Part shown: piece after piece, positions 47,695 to 59,671 of the stretch
How the letters are laid out: each line of letters starts with the position of its first letter
Numbering within the stretch: position 1 is the stretch's first letter
From: Glandiceps talaboti
Taxonomy: Eukaryota; Hemichordata; Enteropneusta; Spengelidae
Direction of reading: 5' to 3'
Assembly (NCBI RefSeq): GCF_964340395.1
Contig: NC_135571.1
Coordinates: 4,552,453 to 4,616,452 of the forward strand
Length of the DNA stretch: 64,000 nt
The notes under the pieces: generated by a model
Seen by the model: only the letters and a program-made list of their open reading frames with translations
Databases searched by the model: none
Told to the model about the DNA's origin: nothing
Position numbers and translations under genes: made by a program

Positions 47695-47882
47695 GCGCCC
47701 TCTAGTGGTGGTGATTTAGAGTTAACTACACTTCTAAAAAATCAACTGGAATTTCCATGTTCATCTCAATCTGTAAGTAGAATATTGCAAATTGGTGAGG
47801 TTATGGCAGAACATATGAAAGTGCGCCCTCTAGTGGTAATGATAGCAGGAGATTGAAATGTTGCAATGCCACTAGAGGGTGC
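47695..47882. promoter_or_regulatory. Cluster of three CTCF-core-like motifs
   Basis: GCGCCCTCTAGTGG at 47695-47708 and 47823-47836 (both the minus-strand CCACTAGAGGGCGC core) and CCACTAGAGGGTGC at 47869-47882 on the plus strand. The first two fit CCASYAGRKGGCRS fully; the third has one mismatch. All lie 1.2-1.4 kb after the MICAL stop. Confidence 0.4.
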
Positions 47883-48179
47883 ACTTTATTGAAAATATTT
47901 TGTTCTTTAGCATCCCATGGTAATGAATGAGTGAACCGACATTGTCACCAACATATTTCATTTCAACTGCATAGTGTGTAGTATACAATGTCATAGCTAT
48001 TCTGGAACTATTTCATTATGCTTAACTTGCCGACCAACTTTTTCTCCTTTGATGCTACTACCTCGTTAAACTTTGTAAGTATGAAACCTCTGTAATCCCA
48101 AAATGTTTGAATTTTAATTTCCCCGTGAATTTAATGCTATAACACCAAAGTAAAATGTTTTCTGTTTGTACCACAATTG

Positions 48180-48306
48180 TTTATAGCATCCATATCAAGT
48201 GTAAAAGTATACCTTTTCATTTGCTAACTGACCACATTAGAAAGGCCACATGCTAGGCTAACCAATTGAAACAGTATACTTTTACACTTGATATGAATGC
48301 TATAAA
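48180..48306. mobile_element. Foldback element with 33-bp arms
   Basis: Left arm 48180-48212 (TTTATAGCATCCATATCAAG...) and right arm 48274-48306 are inverse copies differing at one of 33 positions, with a 61-bp loop. No coding content. Confidence 0.85.
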
Positions 48307-48584
48307 TGAATGTAGCACAGAGAGAAAGTGTTTTTACTTCAGTGTTACTCCTACTTACCTTAGCAAGATATATCTTCCAATTGCCGGTGATGCCAAGAAG
48401 AAGAATGTCATTGGGGCCATCCAGTTCGCCATTGATTTTCACACAATATGACATGAATTGTCTCAACTTGTTGAGGTGATGTTTATTTTGACTTTTATCC
48501 AAAATGAAGTGGAGGTTGTAACATGCTTGAATTTGGTGGGGTAATGTGTTATAAATATTTTTATAGAAAACAAAACTCATGCAC

Positions 48585-50560
48585 ACATATATACACGGAC
48601 CATGGACAAGTACACAGACCCACAGTGACACAAGTACAATAGACAGGTACACAGACCCACAGTGACACAAGTACATGGACCATAGACAAGTACACAGACC
48701 CACAGTGACACGGACCATAGACAAGTACACAGACCCATAGTGACACAAGTACAATAGACAAGTACACGGACCATAGACAGGTACACAGACCCACAGTGAC
48801 ACAAGTACACGGACCCATAGTGACACAAGTACAATAGACAAGTACACAGAACCACAGTGACACAAGTACAATAGACAAGTACACGGACCCATAGTGACAC
48901 AAGTACACGGACCATAGACAAGTACACAGACCCACAGTGACACAAGTACACAGACGACAGTGACAAGTACAATAGACAAGTACACGGACCCATAGTGACA
49001 CAAGTACACGGACCAACAGTGACACAAGTACACAGACAAGTACACAGACCCATAGTGACACGGACCATAGACAAGTACACAGAACCACAGTGACACAAGT
49101 ACAATAGACAAGTACACAGACCCATAGTGACACGGACCATAGACAAGTACACAGACCCATAGTGACACAAGTACAATAGACAAGTACACAGACCCATAGT
49201 GACACGGACCATAGACAAGTACAATAGACAAGTACACAGACCCACAGTGACACAAGTACAATAGACAAGTACACGGACCCACAGTGACACGGACCATAGA
49301 CAAGTACACAGTCTAGTAGTGACACAAGTACACGGACCATAGACAAGTACACAGACCCATAGTGACACAAGTACAATAGACAAGTACACAGAACCACAAG
49401 TACAATAGACAAGTACACGGACCATAGACAAGTACACAGACCCATAGTGACACGGACCATAGACAAGTACACAGACCCATAGTGACACAAGTACAATAGA
49501 CAAGTACACAGAACCACAGTGACACAAGTACAATAGACAAGTACACAGACGACAGTGACACGGACCATAGACAAGTACACAGACCCATAGTGACACAAGT
49601 ACACAGACCCACAGTGACACAAGTACACGGACCCACAGTGACACAAGTACACGGACCCACAGTGACACGGACTATAGACAAGTACACAGACCCATAGTGA
49701 CACAAGTACAATATACCAGTACACAGAACCACAGTGACACAAGTACAATAGACAAGTACACAGACCCATAGTGACACAGACCCATAGTGACACAAGTACA
49801 ATAGACAAGTACACAGACCCACAGTGACACAAGTACACGGACCCACAGTGACACGGACAGATAAGTACACAGACCCATAGTGACACAAGTACATGGACCA
49901 TAGACAAGTACACAGACCCATAGTGACACGGACCATAGACAAGTACACGGACCCACAGTGACACAAGTACACAGACGACAGTGACACGGACCATAGACAA
50001 GTACACGGACCCACAGTGACACAAGTACACAGACGACAGTGACACGGACCATAGACAAGTACACAGACCCATAGTGACACAAGTACAATAGACCCATAGT
50101 GACACAAGTACACGGACCCACAGTGACACGGACCATAGACAAGTACACAGACCCATAGTGACACAAGTACAATAGACAAGTACACAGACCCACAGTGACA
50201 CAAGTACAATAGACAAGTACACAGACCCACAGTGACACAAGTACACGGACCCACAGTGACACGGACAGATAAGTACACAGACCCATAGTGACACAAGTAC
50301 ATGGACCATAGACAAGTACACAGACCCATAGTGACACAAGTACAATAGACAAGTACACGGACCATAGACAAGTACACAGACCCATAGTGACACAAGTACA
50401 CGGACCATAGACAAGTACACAGACCCATAGTGACACAAGTACAATAGACAAGTACACAGACCCACAGTGACACAAGTACAATAGACAAGTACACAGACCC
50501 ATAGTGACACAAGTACACGGACCATAGTGACACAAGTACACGGACCAATACACTTGGACT
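48585..50560. repeat. 2-kb composite minisatellite (ACAAGTACACAGACCCATAG)
   Basis: Built from three interleaved words: a 24-bp unit (ACAGACCCATAGTGACACAAGTAC), a 19-bp unit (ACGGACCATAGACAAGTAC) and a 13-bp unit (AATAGACAAGTAC), shuffled over about 85 positions. All three minus-strand frames stay open for hundreds of codons (up to 654) as Cys/Val/Leu/Ser repeats. These are repeat translations, not genes. Confidence 0.95.
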
Positions 50561-52819
50561 CAAAAGTAACACATAGCTTACCATTTCAGAAATGAAATTC
50601 CTATGTTAGACCATGTCATGGCGCCATTAATTGTCAGCTTCACGGAAGCATATTTTGTACCTGTATAAATGTGACTTTGAATCTAAGCCCATCATTGCTA
50701 TGGTAACTAGATGTTCCCCAAGATCTCCCAAAATGTGAACAAGTGGTCCTATTACTTATACCCACAACACCAAAAGACCTCTTTGTAGATTCATATAGAA
50801 AGCAAAACAGCGGTGCTAATATTCATTTTGGTCATTTTTCGATTTAAGGTATTTATATATTATTTAAGAAATTAGCAATGTACACCATAGATTGGTATAG
50901 AGTATGCATATCGCTGCTGCTGCTTTTCTAAGATTTTGTATAAATGTGTTTTGTTTTTTGTCAGTGTCATTTACATATACTTGTATACTGTTGGTATGTA
51001 CATTAAAACGTAGACAGACTTGGTCACTTGTAGTAAAAATTGTTATCTTTTATCAATTCTGTGTAGAAAGATTTCAAATAAAGCTGGTCAGTATTGAAAC
51101 TATGTGATGACTTGTGTTGGAGTGATTCTTTGTTGACATGTGTGTTACTATGGTGATCTTGTACAATTTCAATAAATGAACTTCTTTCGTTTAGGTCAAA
51201 ACTCTCCCTAAATGAACATTAACACTATACATACAATGTCAACCCTGATGAAAATTGTAGTGGTCATGCCACTATGATTATTTACAATGTAAAAACAAAG
51301 TAAGCACATTAAAATCCTACCAGAAACCCAGCACTGTACATGTACATCACATTAGCAGTAAATTTGAACCAACTTATCAACATCACAGTAGTAAATACAG
51401 AACCTGTTATTCCTGATTGATGCCAGACCCCCTCCCCGCTAAACAAACAAAGTTCATTTATTTAGTTTGTGTGACATTGTGCAATCGTCCCTAAATAAGT
51501 CTTAAAGTACAGAGTACATATCCAAAATTAAAAACTACATGACTAGCACACATACATATGTACAGTGTATGTGTGCTTGTCACGTAATTTTGGGTATGTA
51601 TTGTGTGTACTTTTTCCTTAAAGTTTCACTTACACTTTGCTTATGAAAACTCCAACCAAATCTCCAATAACAGTAGATAACAAAATGACCTGAAATGCAT
51701 CAAATATATTCTTCAAAAAGGTCACTTAACCTGTAAGATACATCATGTCACGCCGGCCTACTCTATCCATGGAGGGGTTTATCGATGTGTGAGGGCGCCC
51801 CATCACTGCATACCTTAGACTACAAACATGTGAACTCTGAAAATAATTCATTTGATGCTTTCCTTGAAGCCACAACGGTGAACTCCCAAATTTATGTACT
51901 AATTCAGGAGCATGAACAAAGATTTTGAATGGCAAAGTTTTGTGTGATTTGAGCTACATTGACTTGATTTTCAAACAACTTTGGCTCCAAGGTGTTGAAT
52001 AAATGAGAACTTAAACTCCACACCTTAACATTAGAAATCCAACCTACGGTATCGTGGCTCTTTCACTTCTAGCTAGAATTAACTTCTACTTTACTTTTTA
52101 TGATGCAAGCCATAGACTGTAGCCTCTAATAAAAAACAAACCTATTGTTGTTAGTCCAAATGGATTTTCTGGGATGTCAGCACACATTTGTGAATAAAGG
52201 AACTGCAAGTTTTGATGGGTTACAAGAAAACAAGAAACTAAGCTGGAATCCCGTGGTATAAGAATTTTTGGCTCTAGCCCCTTCCCAACCAAACCGTGCA
52301 TTTTACTGGTGGATTTTTAGTCAGACTTAGAAATAGATTGATATCCTGCAGTGACATTCAACCCTAATTGAATATTGGTAATTATGCATACATCATATAA
52401 CTCAATTCTCTGAGTTGGTTCTAGTCATGTGATCATCACATGCATAATCATGTGATCATCACACACATAATCATGTGATCACACACAAAACCTATATCTG
52501 GTCTATAAAGGTGTTATCATATACCTATTGAGTGTTAACATACATTAGAAAACAATATTTTGTTTATCTTTGGAGAAAATAATAGTTCAACATTTTGTGC
52601 AATTGATCTTTGGGTGCGGCAAGGCTTACCTGGTTGGAATACTACATGGATGTGAGGGCTCTGTCCTCAACTGGATTACAGTGGAGGCGATACGGATGTG
52701 ACAGTGAGTATATGATGATGACTGGATCTGTTTAGCTGAGTACAGCTTTGCTCACAACTGATGTAATTTGCACATAGCACATGGTTATACCATACATGCA
52801 TGATACAACTACATCATGT
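50561..52819. other. Intergenic region between MICAL and the sulfotransferase gene
   Basis: The two genes converge here. AATAAA words at 51077 and 51171 (plus strand) are possible distal MICAL poly(A) signals. A short repeat ATCATGTGATCATCACACACA occurs three times at 52430-52490. No reading frame with recognisable content. Confidence 0.5.
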
Positions 52820-53170
52820 AAAAAAACAAAAAAAAATTGTGTGGTTCCGATTACACTGAATTGTAGAATAGGTGAGGTAGGTAAAAAATTTTCATGTGTG
52901 AATATCTTCTTGCGGTAATTACATGTATGTTTTCCATATTGTCTCTTTTAAATAATGTAGAGCCATTACAGAATGGAAGAACAGTTTTATATTGTCTTTT
53001 TAAGTTGATGTCAGTTTCCACCTCCACTATTTGTTGTGAGACTTCACAATTTTTGTGATTTTATTTTTTTGTCTCAAATATGTTTTTTAAAAAAAGTTTG
53101 GGGTCAGCACTGAAAAACAAGATGGGGTTGGATAACCGGAACAAAACAATTTTTTTTGTTAGGCCTAATA
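52820..53170 (+). mobile_element. MITE with TTAGGCCTAA termini, copy 2
   Basis: Same family and orientation as 44246-44622, ending TTTTTTTTGTTAGGCCTAAT. It ends 90 bp beyond the stop codon of the minus-strand sulfotransferase gene. On the minus strand it carries AATAAA at 53065-53060, about 200 nt after that stop. Confidence 0.8.
53060..53065 (-). terminator. Candidate poly(A) signal of the sulfotransferase gene
   Basis: TTTATT on the plus strand is AATAAA on the minus strand, about 195 nt after the stop codon and inside MITE copy 2. Confidence 0.4.
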
Positions 53171-53259
53171 GAACTGGTAATATTTTAGGCAGCAAGAAAT
53201 ATGAATTTTCCTCAAGACACACAAAACAAAAGTTGACAGAGAAAAACTGATTTTACCAA

Positions 53260-54030
53260 TTAGTAATTTTTGGTGTAACCGAACAAATCAAAATCATGTG
53301 CATAGATACGATAAAGATTATCTATCTGGGATCGCGTAAGATTAGAGTAATATTTCTGCATAACTAGTGGGTCTGAACTCCCCGTTGCATACGTAACCTT
53401 ACTATGAAAACCAGTTCCGGTGAAATTCAAATGTTTGAAAAGGAAATTCACGTCCTCTTGTAATGTTTCGAAATGTCCTATAAAATCGTATGTAATCTCG
53501 CACGGTTTACAAAGATCAGTCTGTGGCCGCCAGTGAATGTTAAAAACTTCCTTATTTGTGTACATTTCTGTTAAATAATCCACAAATTTGCCGAAACTTG
53601 AAAAATCATCCATTCCCCGCGATTTATAACGCCCTTTTGCCTCAAAACGCCCGCGATAGGCCGATAAAAGTCTTTCAAATGGATGTCGAACGAACACATA
53701 CTTGAAATAACTGTTCATACGCTTCTTTCTCTCTTCGTCAGGGTATTCCTGTAATGATGGGATTCCCAAATTTTTGTTATGAAAATTTGGTGTCCATTGT
53801 CCATTACTGTAGGACTCTTTGAGATGACATAGCGTACTCTTCCAGTTTCCACTCGCAACTTTTGGAACCCAAAAGTAGATAATCTTGTATGCATCATCAA
53901 CGAGAAAATGACTCGGCATTGGCGGGGTTGGCAGGTCGGGAAGACTGCCTTCTAACTTTTTACAGGATTCTTGCACTAATCCATTTCTCTTTCTATAGTT
54001 CTCTTCTGTGACCAATAAATACGCGTGTTC
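53260..54030 (-). CDS. Carbohydrate sulfotransferase (HNK-1ST/C4ST type), exon 3: catalytic domain
   Basis: Encodes 256 residues to TAA. Acceptor TGTTCTACAG|GAA, phase 0. In the predicted 337-residue protein, the PAPS 5'-phosphosulfate loop is VPKVASGNWK (136-145) and the 3'-phosphate site is YVFVRHPFERLLSAYR (192-207). A conserved DLCKPC pair follows (Cys 255 and 258), then YDFIGHFETL. All are in the order of the Sulfotransfer_2 family (CHST8-14). These Golgi enzymes transfer sulfate from PAPS to sugars of glycoproteins or chondroitin. The loop has SGNWK where vertebrate C4STs have CTNWK. Two N-glycosylation sites are visible (NFT, NLT). The exact sugar substrate cannot be told. Confidence 0.93.
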   Translation of the reverse strand, partial: EHAYLLVTEENYRKRNGLVQESCKKLEGSLPDLPTPPMPSHFLVDDAYKIIYFWVPKVASGNWKSTLCHLKESYSNGQWTPNFHNKNLGIPSLQEYPDEERKKRMNSYFKYVFVRHPFERLLSAYRGRFEAKGRYKSRGMDDFSSFGKFVDYLTEMYTNKEVFNIHWRPQTDLCKPCEITYDFIGHFETLQEDVNFLFKHLNFTGTGFHSKVTYATGSSDPLVMQKYYSNLTRSQIDNLYRIYAHDFDLFGYTKNY

Positions 54031-54076
54031 CTGTAGAACACAACAGACAAATATTTGTCTTAGACTTTGTTTTATT

Positions 54077-54417
54077 AAAGTGGCCATATGGATGAGGATT
54101 GGGTATTTATTTTGGATTTTTAATTCATAAAACAATTTTCATGGCTTCCTACTTGAAAAATCAATGTGAAACAACATGTACATGTAACTCAATAAATTGC
54201 AAAAGATTAATAAATGTGTAAAAATCTTTGTTATTGTACGTACAATATCAAACTTTTTACACATTTGTTAGCTTTTTCCCAATGTATTGAGTTACAAACA
54301 CAGACTTTGTCAATGTTGTTTGACATTGACTTTTCAAGTAGGAAGCCATGACAAAACTGTCTTATACATTAAAAATCCAAAATAAATACACAATCCTCAT
54401 CCATATGGCCACTTTGT
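54077..54417. mobile_element. Foldback MITE beside the sulfotransferase exon 3 acceptor
   Basis: Arms of about 90 bp: left 54077-54170 (AAAGTGGCCATATGGATGAG...CATGGCTTCCTACTTGAAAA), right about 54325-54417, its inverse ending CCATATGGCCACTTT. The centre holds ATTGTACGTACAAT. The element starts 46 nt from the splice acceptor, leaving the pyrimidine tract intact. A partial copy lies at 21737-21912. Confidence 0.88.
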
Positions 54418-54596
54418 GAGATGTATATGACATAATATTCCCACCATAGTTTTCAATATACAATCAATTGAGAGTAAATTACAAGAGTTGCTGGTCTTTT
54501 TGTGAAAAATACAATCAACTGATGTTTCAAAACTTAGGAAGTGTAATACATATAAGCTAGAATCCAATCTATCCTGAATTTTTTCTGACTTTAGAC

Positions 54597-55765
54597 TAAA
54601 CCCAGGACTTACACTTACCTACCCCAGATAGGACTTGCACATACCTACCCCAGATAAGACTTACACCTACCTACCTCAGATAGGACTTACACCTATCGGT
54701 ACCTACCTCAGATAGGACTTATACCTACCTACCCCAGATAGGACTCACACCTACCTACCTCAGATAGGACTTACACTTACCTACCTCAGATAGGACTTAT
54801 ACCTATATACCCCAGATAGGACTTACACCTACCTACCTACCAAATTTTTGTGAAAAATACAATCAACATGTTTCCAAACTTAGGAAATGTAATAAATATA
54901 AGCTAGAATCCAATCTATCCTGAAATATTTCTGACTTTAGACTAAACCCAGGACTTTCACCTACATACCCCAGATAGGACTTGCACTTACCTACCCCAGA
55001 TATGACTTACACCTACCTACCTCAGATATGACTTACACCTACCTACCTTAGATAGGACTTACACCTACTTACCTCAGATAAGACTTACACCTACCTACCT
55101 CAGATATGACTTACACCTACCTACCCCAGATATGACTTACACTTACCTACCCCAGATAGGACTTACACCTACCTACCTCAGATAGGACTTATACCTACCT
55201 ACCTCAGATAGGACTTACACCTACCTACCCCAGATAGGACTCACACCTACCTACCCCAGATAGGACTTATACCTACCTACCCCAGATATGACTTACACCT
55301 ACCTACTCTATATAGGACTTACACCTACCTACCTCAGATAGGACTTATACCTACCTACCCCAGATAGGACTTACACCTACCTACCCCAGATAGGACTCAC
55401 ACCTACCTACCCCAGATATGACTTACACCTACCTACCCTATATAGGACTTACACCTACCTACCTGAGATAGGACTTACACCTACCTACCTCAGACAGGAC
55501 TTACACCTACCTACCTCAGCCAGGATTTATACACCACCTACCTCAGCTAGGACTTATACACCTAACCCAGATAGGGCTTACACCTACCTACCCTATATAG
55601 GACTTACACCTACCTACCTCAGCCAGGACTTACACACATAACCCAGATAGGACTTACACTTACCTACCCCAGAGAGAACTCACACCTACCTACCTCAGAT
55701 AGTACTAACATCTATCTAACCCAGATAAGACTTACTCCTACCAACCTTAGATATAGGACTTATGA
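54597..55765. repeat. 26-bp minisatellite (CCTACCTCAGATAGGACTTA)
   Basis: About 40 units of ACACCTACCTACCYCAGATA-GGACTT with CCCC/CTCA, TATG and CTAT variants. A unique flank (54497-54617, with AAGCTAGAATCCAATCTATC) is repeated at 54840-54960, so a block with part of the array was duplicated. It lies in intron 2 of the sulfotransferase gene. Confidence 0.95.
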
Positions 55766-56182
55766 TTGTAGGCTGGAATCCGAATATATGGTAAAACAAT
55801 CCTGAAATTGTACTTATTTTAGATATATTTGGGATGTATGTTGTTCCCCAAAACCTTCTGGTATTACTGAGAATTATCTGAATATGTGGAGGAATGAGTA
55901 CCCCAATAGCATATACCATGCAGTTTCACATTAGTGTTCACTGGTTCAGTTTGATACAACCATGCAGACACCAAGAGGAAAAACTGCATATTCTACACTT
56001 TATGATAGCACGATCACAATTTCTTGTTACTTTTTGCCTAAATGAGATTAACCACTGAAGCATATACTACAACTAGACGTACGTAGACACGTGGGTGCCA
56101 ATGTTTTGATGTTTGTATAATTTGGTGTCTATGGTGGCATGTTAATAAGTTAACTTAAATACATAGATGTTATTTCAGTCAC

Positions 56183-56253
56183 CTTCACTTGACCAGAATC
56201 CAAGGAAATTTTCCTGTCTGGAGGCAGTTTCTTTCTTGAACCAGGTGGATGAC
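56183..56253 (-). CDS. Carbohydrate sulfotransferase, exon 2: stem
   Basis: 71-nt exon on the minus strand with acceptor TTTTTTGTCAG|GTC and donor GTGAAG|GTGACT. Joined to exon 1 (one base, phase 1) it reads GHPPGSRKKLPPDRKISLDS then GQVK, leaving phase 0 for exon 3. The phases fit exactly. The product is a short basic, proline-containing stem, as expected between the membrane anchor and the catalytic domain. Found by splice sites and phase, not by homology. Confidence 0.75.
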
Positions 56254-56408
56254 CTGACAAAAAAATAAACAAATAAAACTACATAAATTAAGATGTCAAA
56301 ATATTTGCTGGAATGCTTGTGGTGTTCTCTGTGGCTATATTTTCATACATAATATAAAGCCAGTGAAACTGCAGCAGAATCAGACAAATAATCTAATTAT
56401 AAATATTA

Positions 56409-56755
56409 TTAGGCCTAAAAAAAAAAATAATTTATTGGTTCAGGTTACCCAACCCCACCTAGCTTTTCACTGCCGACCCTACTCTATTTTTTTATGTATT
56501 CGAGAAAAAAATAATAAAATCATAAAAATTGTGAAGTTTTACAAGAAATAGTGGATGCTCAAACTGACATCAACTGAAAAAGACAAATTGAATATCAAAC
56601 TATTCTTCCAATCTGTAATGGATGTACATCTGATAAGAAGAAATAAACAATGGAAAACCTGAACTAGACACTCGAAGAAAAAAAAAGAAGAAAAATACCT
56701 ACCCCATCTATTCTAAAATTGAGCGTAATTGGAACCACACAATTTTTTTTAGACT
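56409..56755 (-). mobile_element. MITE with TTAGGCCTAA termini, copy 3 (inverted)
   Basis: Begins ATTAGGCCTAAAAAAAAAAA and ends TTGGAACCACACAATTTTTT, the reverse of copies 1 and 2. It shares the inner words CTGACATCAACTGAAAAAGA and CCACCTAGCTTTTCACTG. It lies in intron 1 of the sulfotransferase gene, 155 bp upstream of exon 2. Confidence 0.8.
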
Positions 56756-59671
56756 TTACATATGTATCAGTACCAGAGATTACCATTGTGCATGCATACT
56801 AGTGGTATTAATAATTTGTACTACAGTGCAATACCAAAAACATTTTTGCATACCTACATGCAAATGATATGCATGATCGTTTGTTGTACAAGAAAACACA
56901 CTATTTCACAATGTCATTTTTTCAGAAATTTGCTGTTTCGGATAAACATACGTAATAATAAGTACAGAACCCCCATTTCACTACACTCATGAAAGTACAG
57001 CCACAGAGAACACTACAAGTACTTGTGCAAATACCCTGTGTACATTACAACTGCACTCATGTCTCACGGCCATGGGGCTAAGCCAGGGGTAAACAAATCA
57101 TTTTGTGAACTGGTGGTCCTCGGACCAGTGCCTTAAAAAATCCAGTGGTCGTGCTGAAAGAATTAGTGGTCCAAGGTCCCACTAATGTGAAACATTAAAT
57201 CTTACTTATGAATCTGTATATTCAGACAACTTTTTAACATAGTTATTAACAGTAAGGTACTGGTCCAATGGACCAGACAAGGTAAAATTTGTGTGGTCCG
57301 CCAAAAAAAATCGCTAGTCTCGGACCCAGGACCTGTATGCCATATTATTACAATGCAGTGTAAATACCACTAGTATGCGTGTGTAGGTAGTCACTGGTAC
57401 ATGTGTACATGTTAAATTACAACATTTTTAGCACCTTGTCATAAATATTTTTTATGCTTTGTCTTTGAAAAAAAAAAGATTTAATTTTTGATAATTTAAG
57501 CACATATAATTTTCATCAAACTACCAAACAATAATATATGGAGGCCAAGAAGAGGCAACTGTTGTATTGTATTTATTAAATCTATTCTCAGTCATCACTG
57601 TTTCCATAGCAACCATGAAATATTCATATACAATTTTAAAAATAACTCCGATATTGAATTATGTATGAGACTAAAATCTCAATAGCAAGTTTCACTTTAA
57701 CGTTACGTTTAACACTAATGATACCTCCCAGCACACTAATCTAACAAGAGTATTAAACATGCTTATATTAATTTTCAATGCTGTCAGATGTTTTACAGTT
57801 GCAATCATCACATAGAATATATAGAAGTGGGCTAACTATGATTGAAGATATTCTTATACGTTATGACATGCCGTGTACGTTTAATCTTTACTTCTACAAT
57901 GTATACCTTAAGTATTAGTAGCCATGTCAGATGCACCGAAAAATTTTCTGCCAGCTAGTTTGTGCAAACACAGACATTGAGAAGATAATATCTCCATTCA
58001 GAGAGGTCGGATTTTGATAAATAAAACATCATGTTTGTTCAGATTTAAAAGTTCCTTTTCACTGTCAAAGTATTTTTGAGTAGGTATGAGAAGAAAAGAA
58101 GAAAAAGCCCCTTGAAAATGTGATTTATTCAACAGCACATGGAGCTAAAAAAGTGGATATTTTCGCATGCCTCATGTATTCCGCAATTCAGACGGACTGG
58201 ATCACCCGATCTCAACATATGACCCCTTGTCTGAAAGGTCTTTTAAGTTTGTGATGGGTCATATCCTCGTCCTGTTGATTTTCTGCTGTGATGAGACAAT
58301 TTAAAACTTTCAAGTCAATTTTGGACCAGAAGCGATACCTCTGAGTTGAAATTTAGTGTTTCTTTTCTAAAATTATGTATTTGTTACTGATTTTGATCAA
58401 GCGAGTCCTCTGTTTATGAGTTTAGTTTTCCAAGCAAACTGTCTTTGCGAAAGTTTGTGTGTGAGCGTCAAGCCAGGCCATGATTAAAAATGATCAAAAT
58501 GGCCGTAAACGACACAACGACACTAGTAGTTCTGAATGGCCTTAAATTGGTTTAAAAAAGTGTCTGACATAGCTAGTATTAGTGTTTTGTGTACAAGCAA
58601 ATATCCCCTTCTAGTAAAGAGGATTAATGTACCGGTACTTTGCTCTAGGTAAGCCTTGCTACTTAAAGAAGTGATAGATCAAAGGAAACTAAAACTACAA
58701 AGTTAACAAAAGAAACCCAAGCAAACAAGGATATTAGTTCTACATGTACATGTATTTAATTCCATCATCCATGTCTGAACAAAATCATTGTCCTTGCATT
58801 GCAATGATACGCTTTTAATACAAAGTTGCACAAAAATATGTTCTTGTTTTGCCTACAGCAGACTTAACATCATAAATTAACCATAGCCAACATTTGGTTT
58901 TTTTCTGCATCTGTTACTAAGGGTTTTATTGTTGGGATTTGGCCTTTCTGAGGTAAAACCAGAGGTTTAAATCCTGATAGCCCACAGTTACTGACTTTTT
59001 TCAGTCCTGACCGAAACTTGTCCACACACTGTGTATACCAGGCTCAATACAGAGTGATCGTTGAACTTGTATCGCTCTCCTTGACTGGCTGGGTCGGAAA
59101 AAAATAGGTAAACTGACTGTCATAAATTTATAAATCCATATGAGCACTGCAACAACTAAAGCAGTCCCTTTACAGATCATTTTCCTTCAGATGTAGGCTA
59201 AAACAATAGTGAATGCCAGACAGTCAAAGGTATGAGAAACCATATTTGTAGTGCATACACACATGATACAGTCAACAAGTGAACGTGTACTCACTACACA
59301 AGATTGGAACACTGTTTTACCGGCACAGTGAAGACGCACAGTAAAAACACCAGTTTTCAAATGAATTCAAACTAAATAAATAAATGGAAAATTGATAAAT
59401 ACATAACACAAACCTCTGAAAGCAGAGACAGTGCTTATTAATATTCTAATTTGCATGTTGTATTGTAGCCTTGCTTTTGTTTGCAATAATTTTTTCTCCT
59501 TTCTATTTCATTTCATTTGTTTTTCTGTACAGAATTTGTGCACAGTAAACTCATACGAGAACAGAGACTAGATATGCAGAGAGAGAAAAAACAAAACAAA
59601 AAACAAACAGTTACACAGAAAACTGCAAATGAAAGCACAACTTACACATCGTAAAAGAAACAAAATGGGGA
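56756..59671 (-). other. Sulfotransferase intron 1, first part
   Basis: No exon supported on either strand. It includes a low-complexity duplicated word pair at 57100-57330 (GGTGGTCCTCGGACCAGT, CTGGTCCAATGGACCAGA) that looks like a dispersed repeat. The sequence CTAAGGGTTTTATTGTTGGG near 58918 recurs as CTAAGGGTTTTATTGATGGG near 61207. The rest is AT-rich and unremarkable. Confidence 0.5.

Larger units (their letters stand above)
46518..48584 (+). other. MICAL 3' UTR / intergenic sequence
   Basis: No coding exon seen. It contains ATGCAAAT and CATGTGAC words repeated at 46660-46800, three CTCF-core-like motifs at 47695-47882 and a perfect-looking foldback at 48180-48306. I cannot place the MICAL poly(A) site; the first clear AATAAA downstream on this strand is near 51077. 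Confidence 0.5.

Noticed and set aside
48561-50525. 654-codon minus-strand frame (and overlapping frames of 361-423 codons)
   Set aside because: The sequence is a composite minisatellite without stops on that strand. All three frames are open and give the same Cys/Val/Leu/Ser repeat, with no splice or codon signal.
56363-56551. 62-codon plus-strand frame
   Set aside because: It lies within MITE copy 3 and has no counterpart frame in copies 1 and 2.
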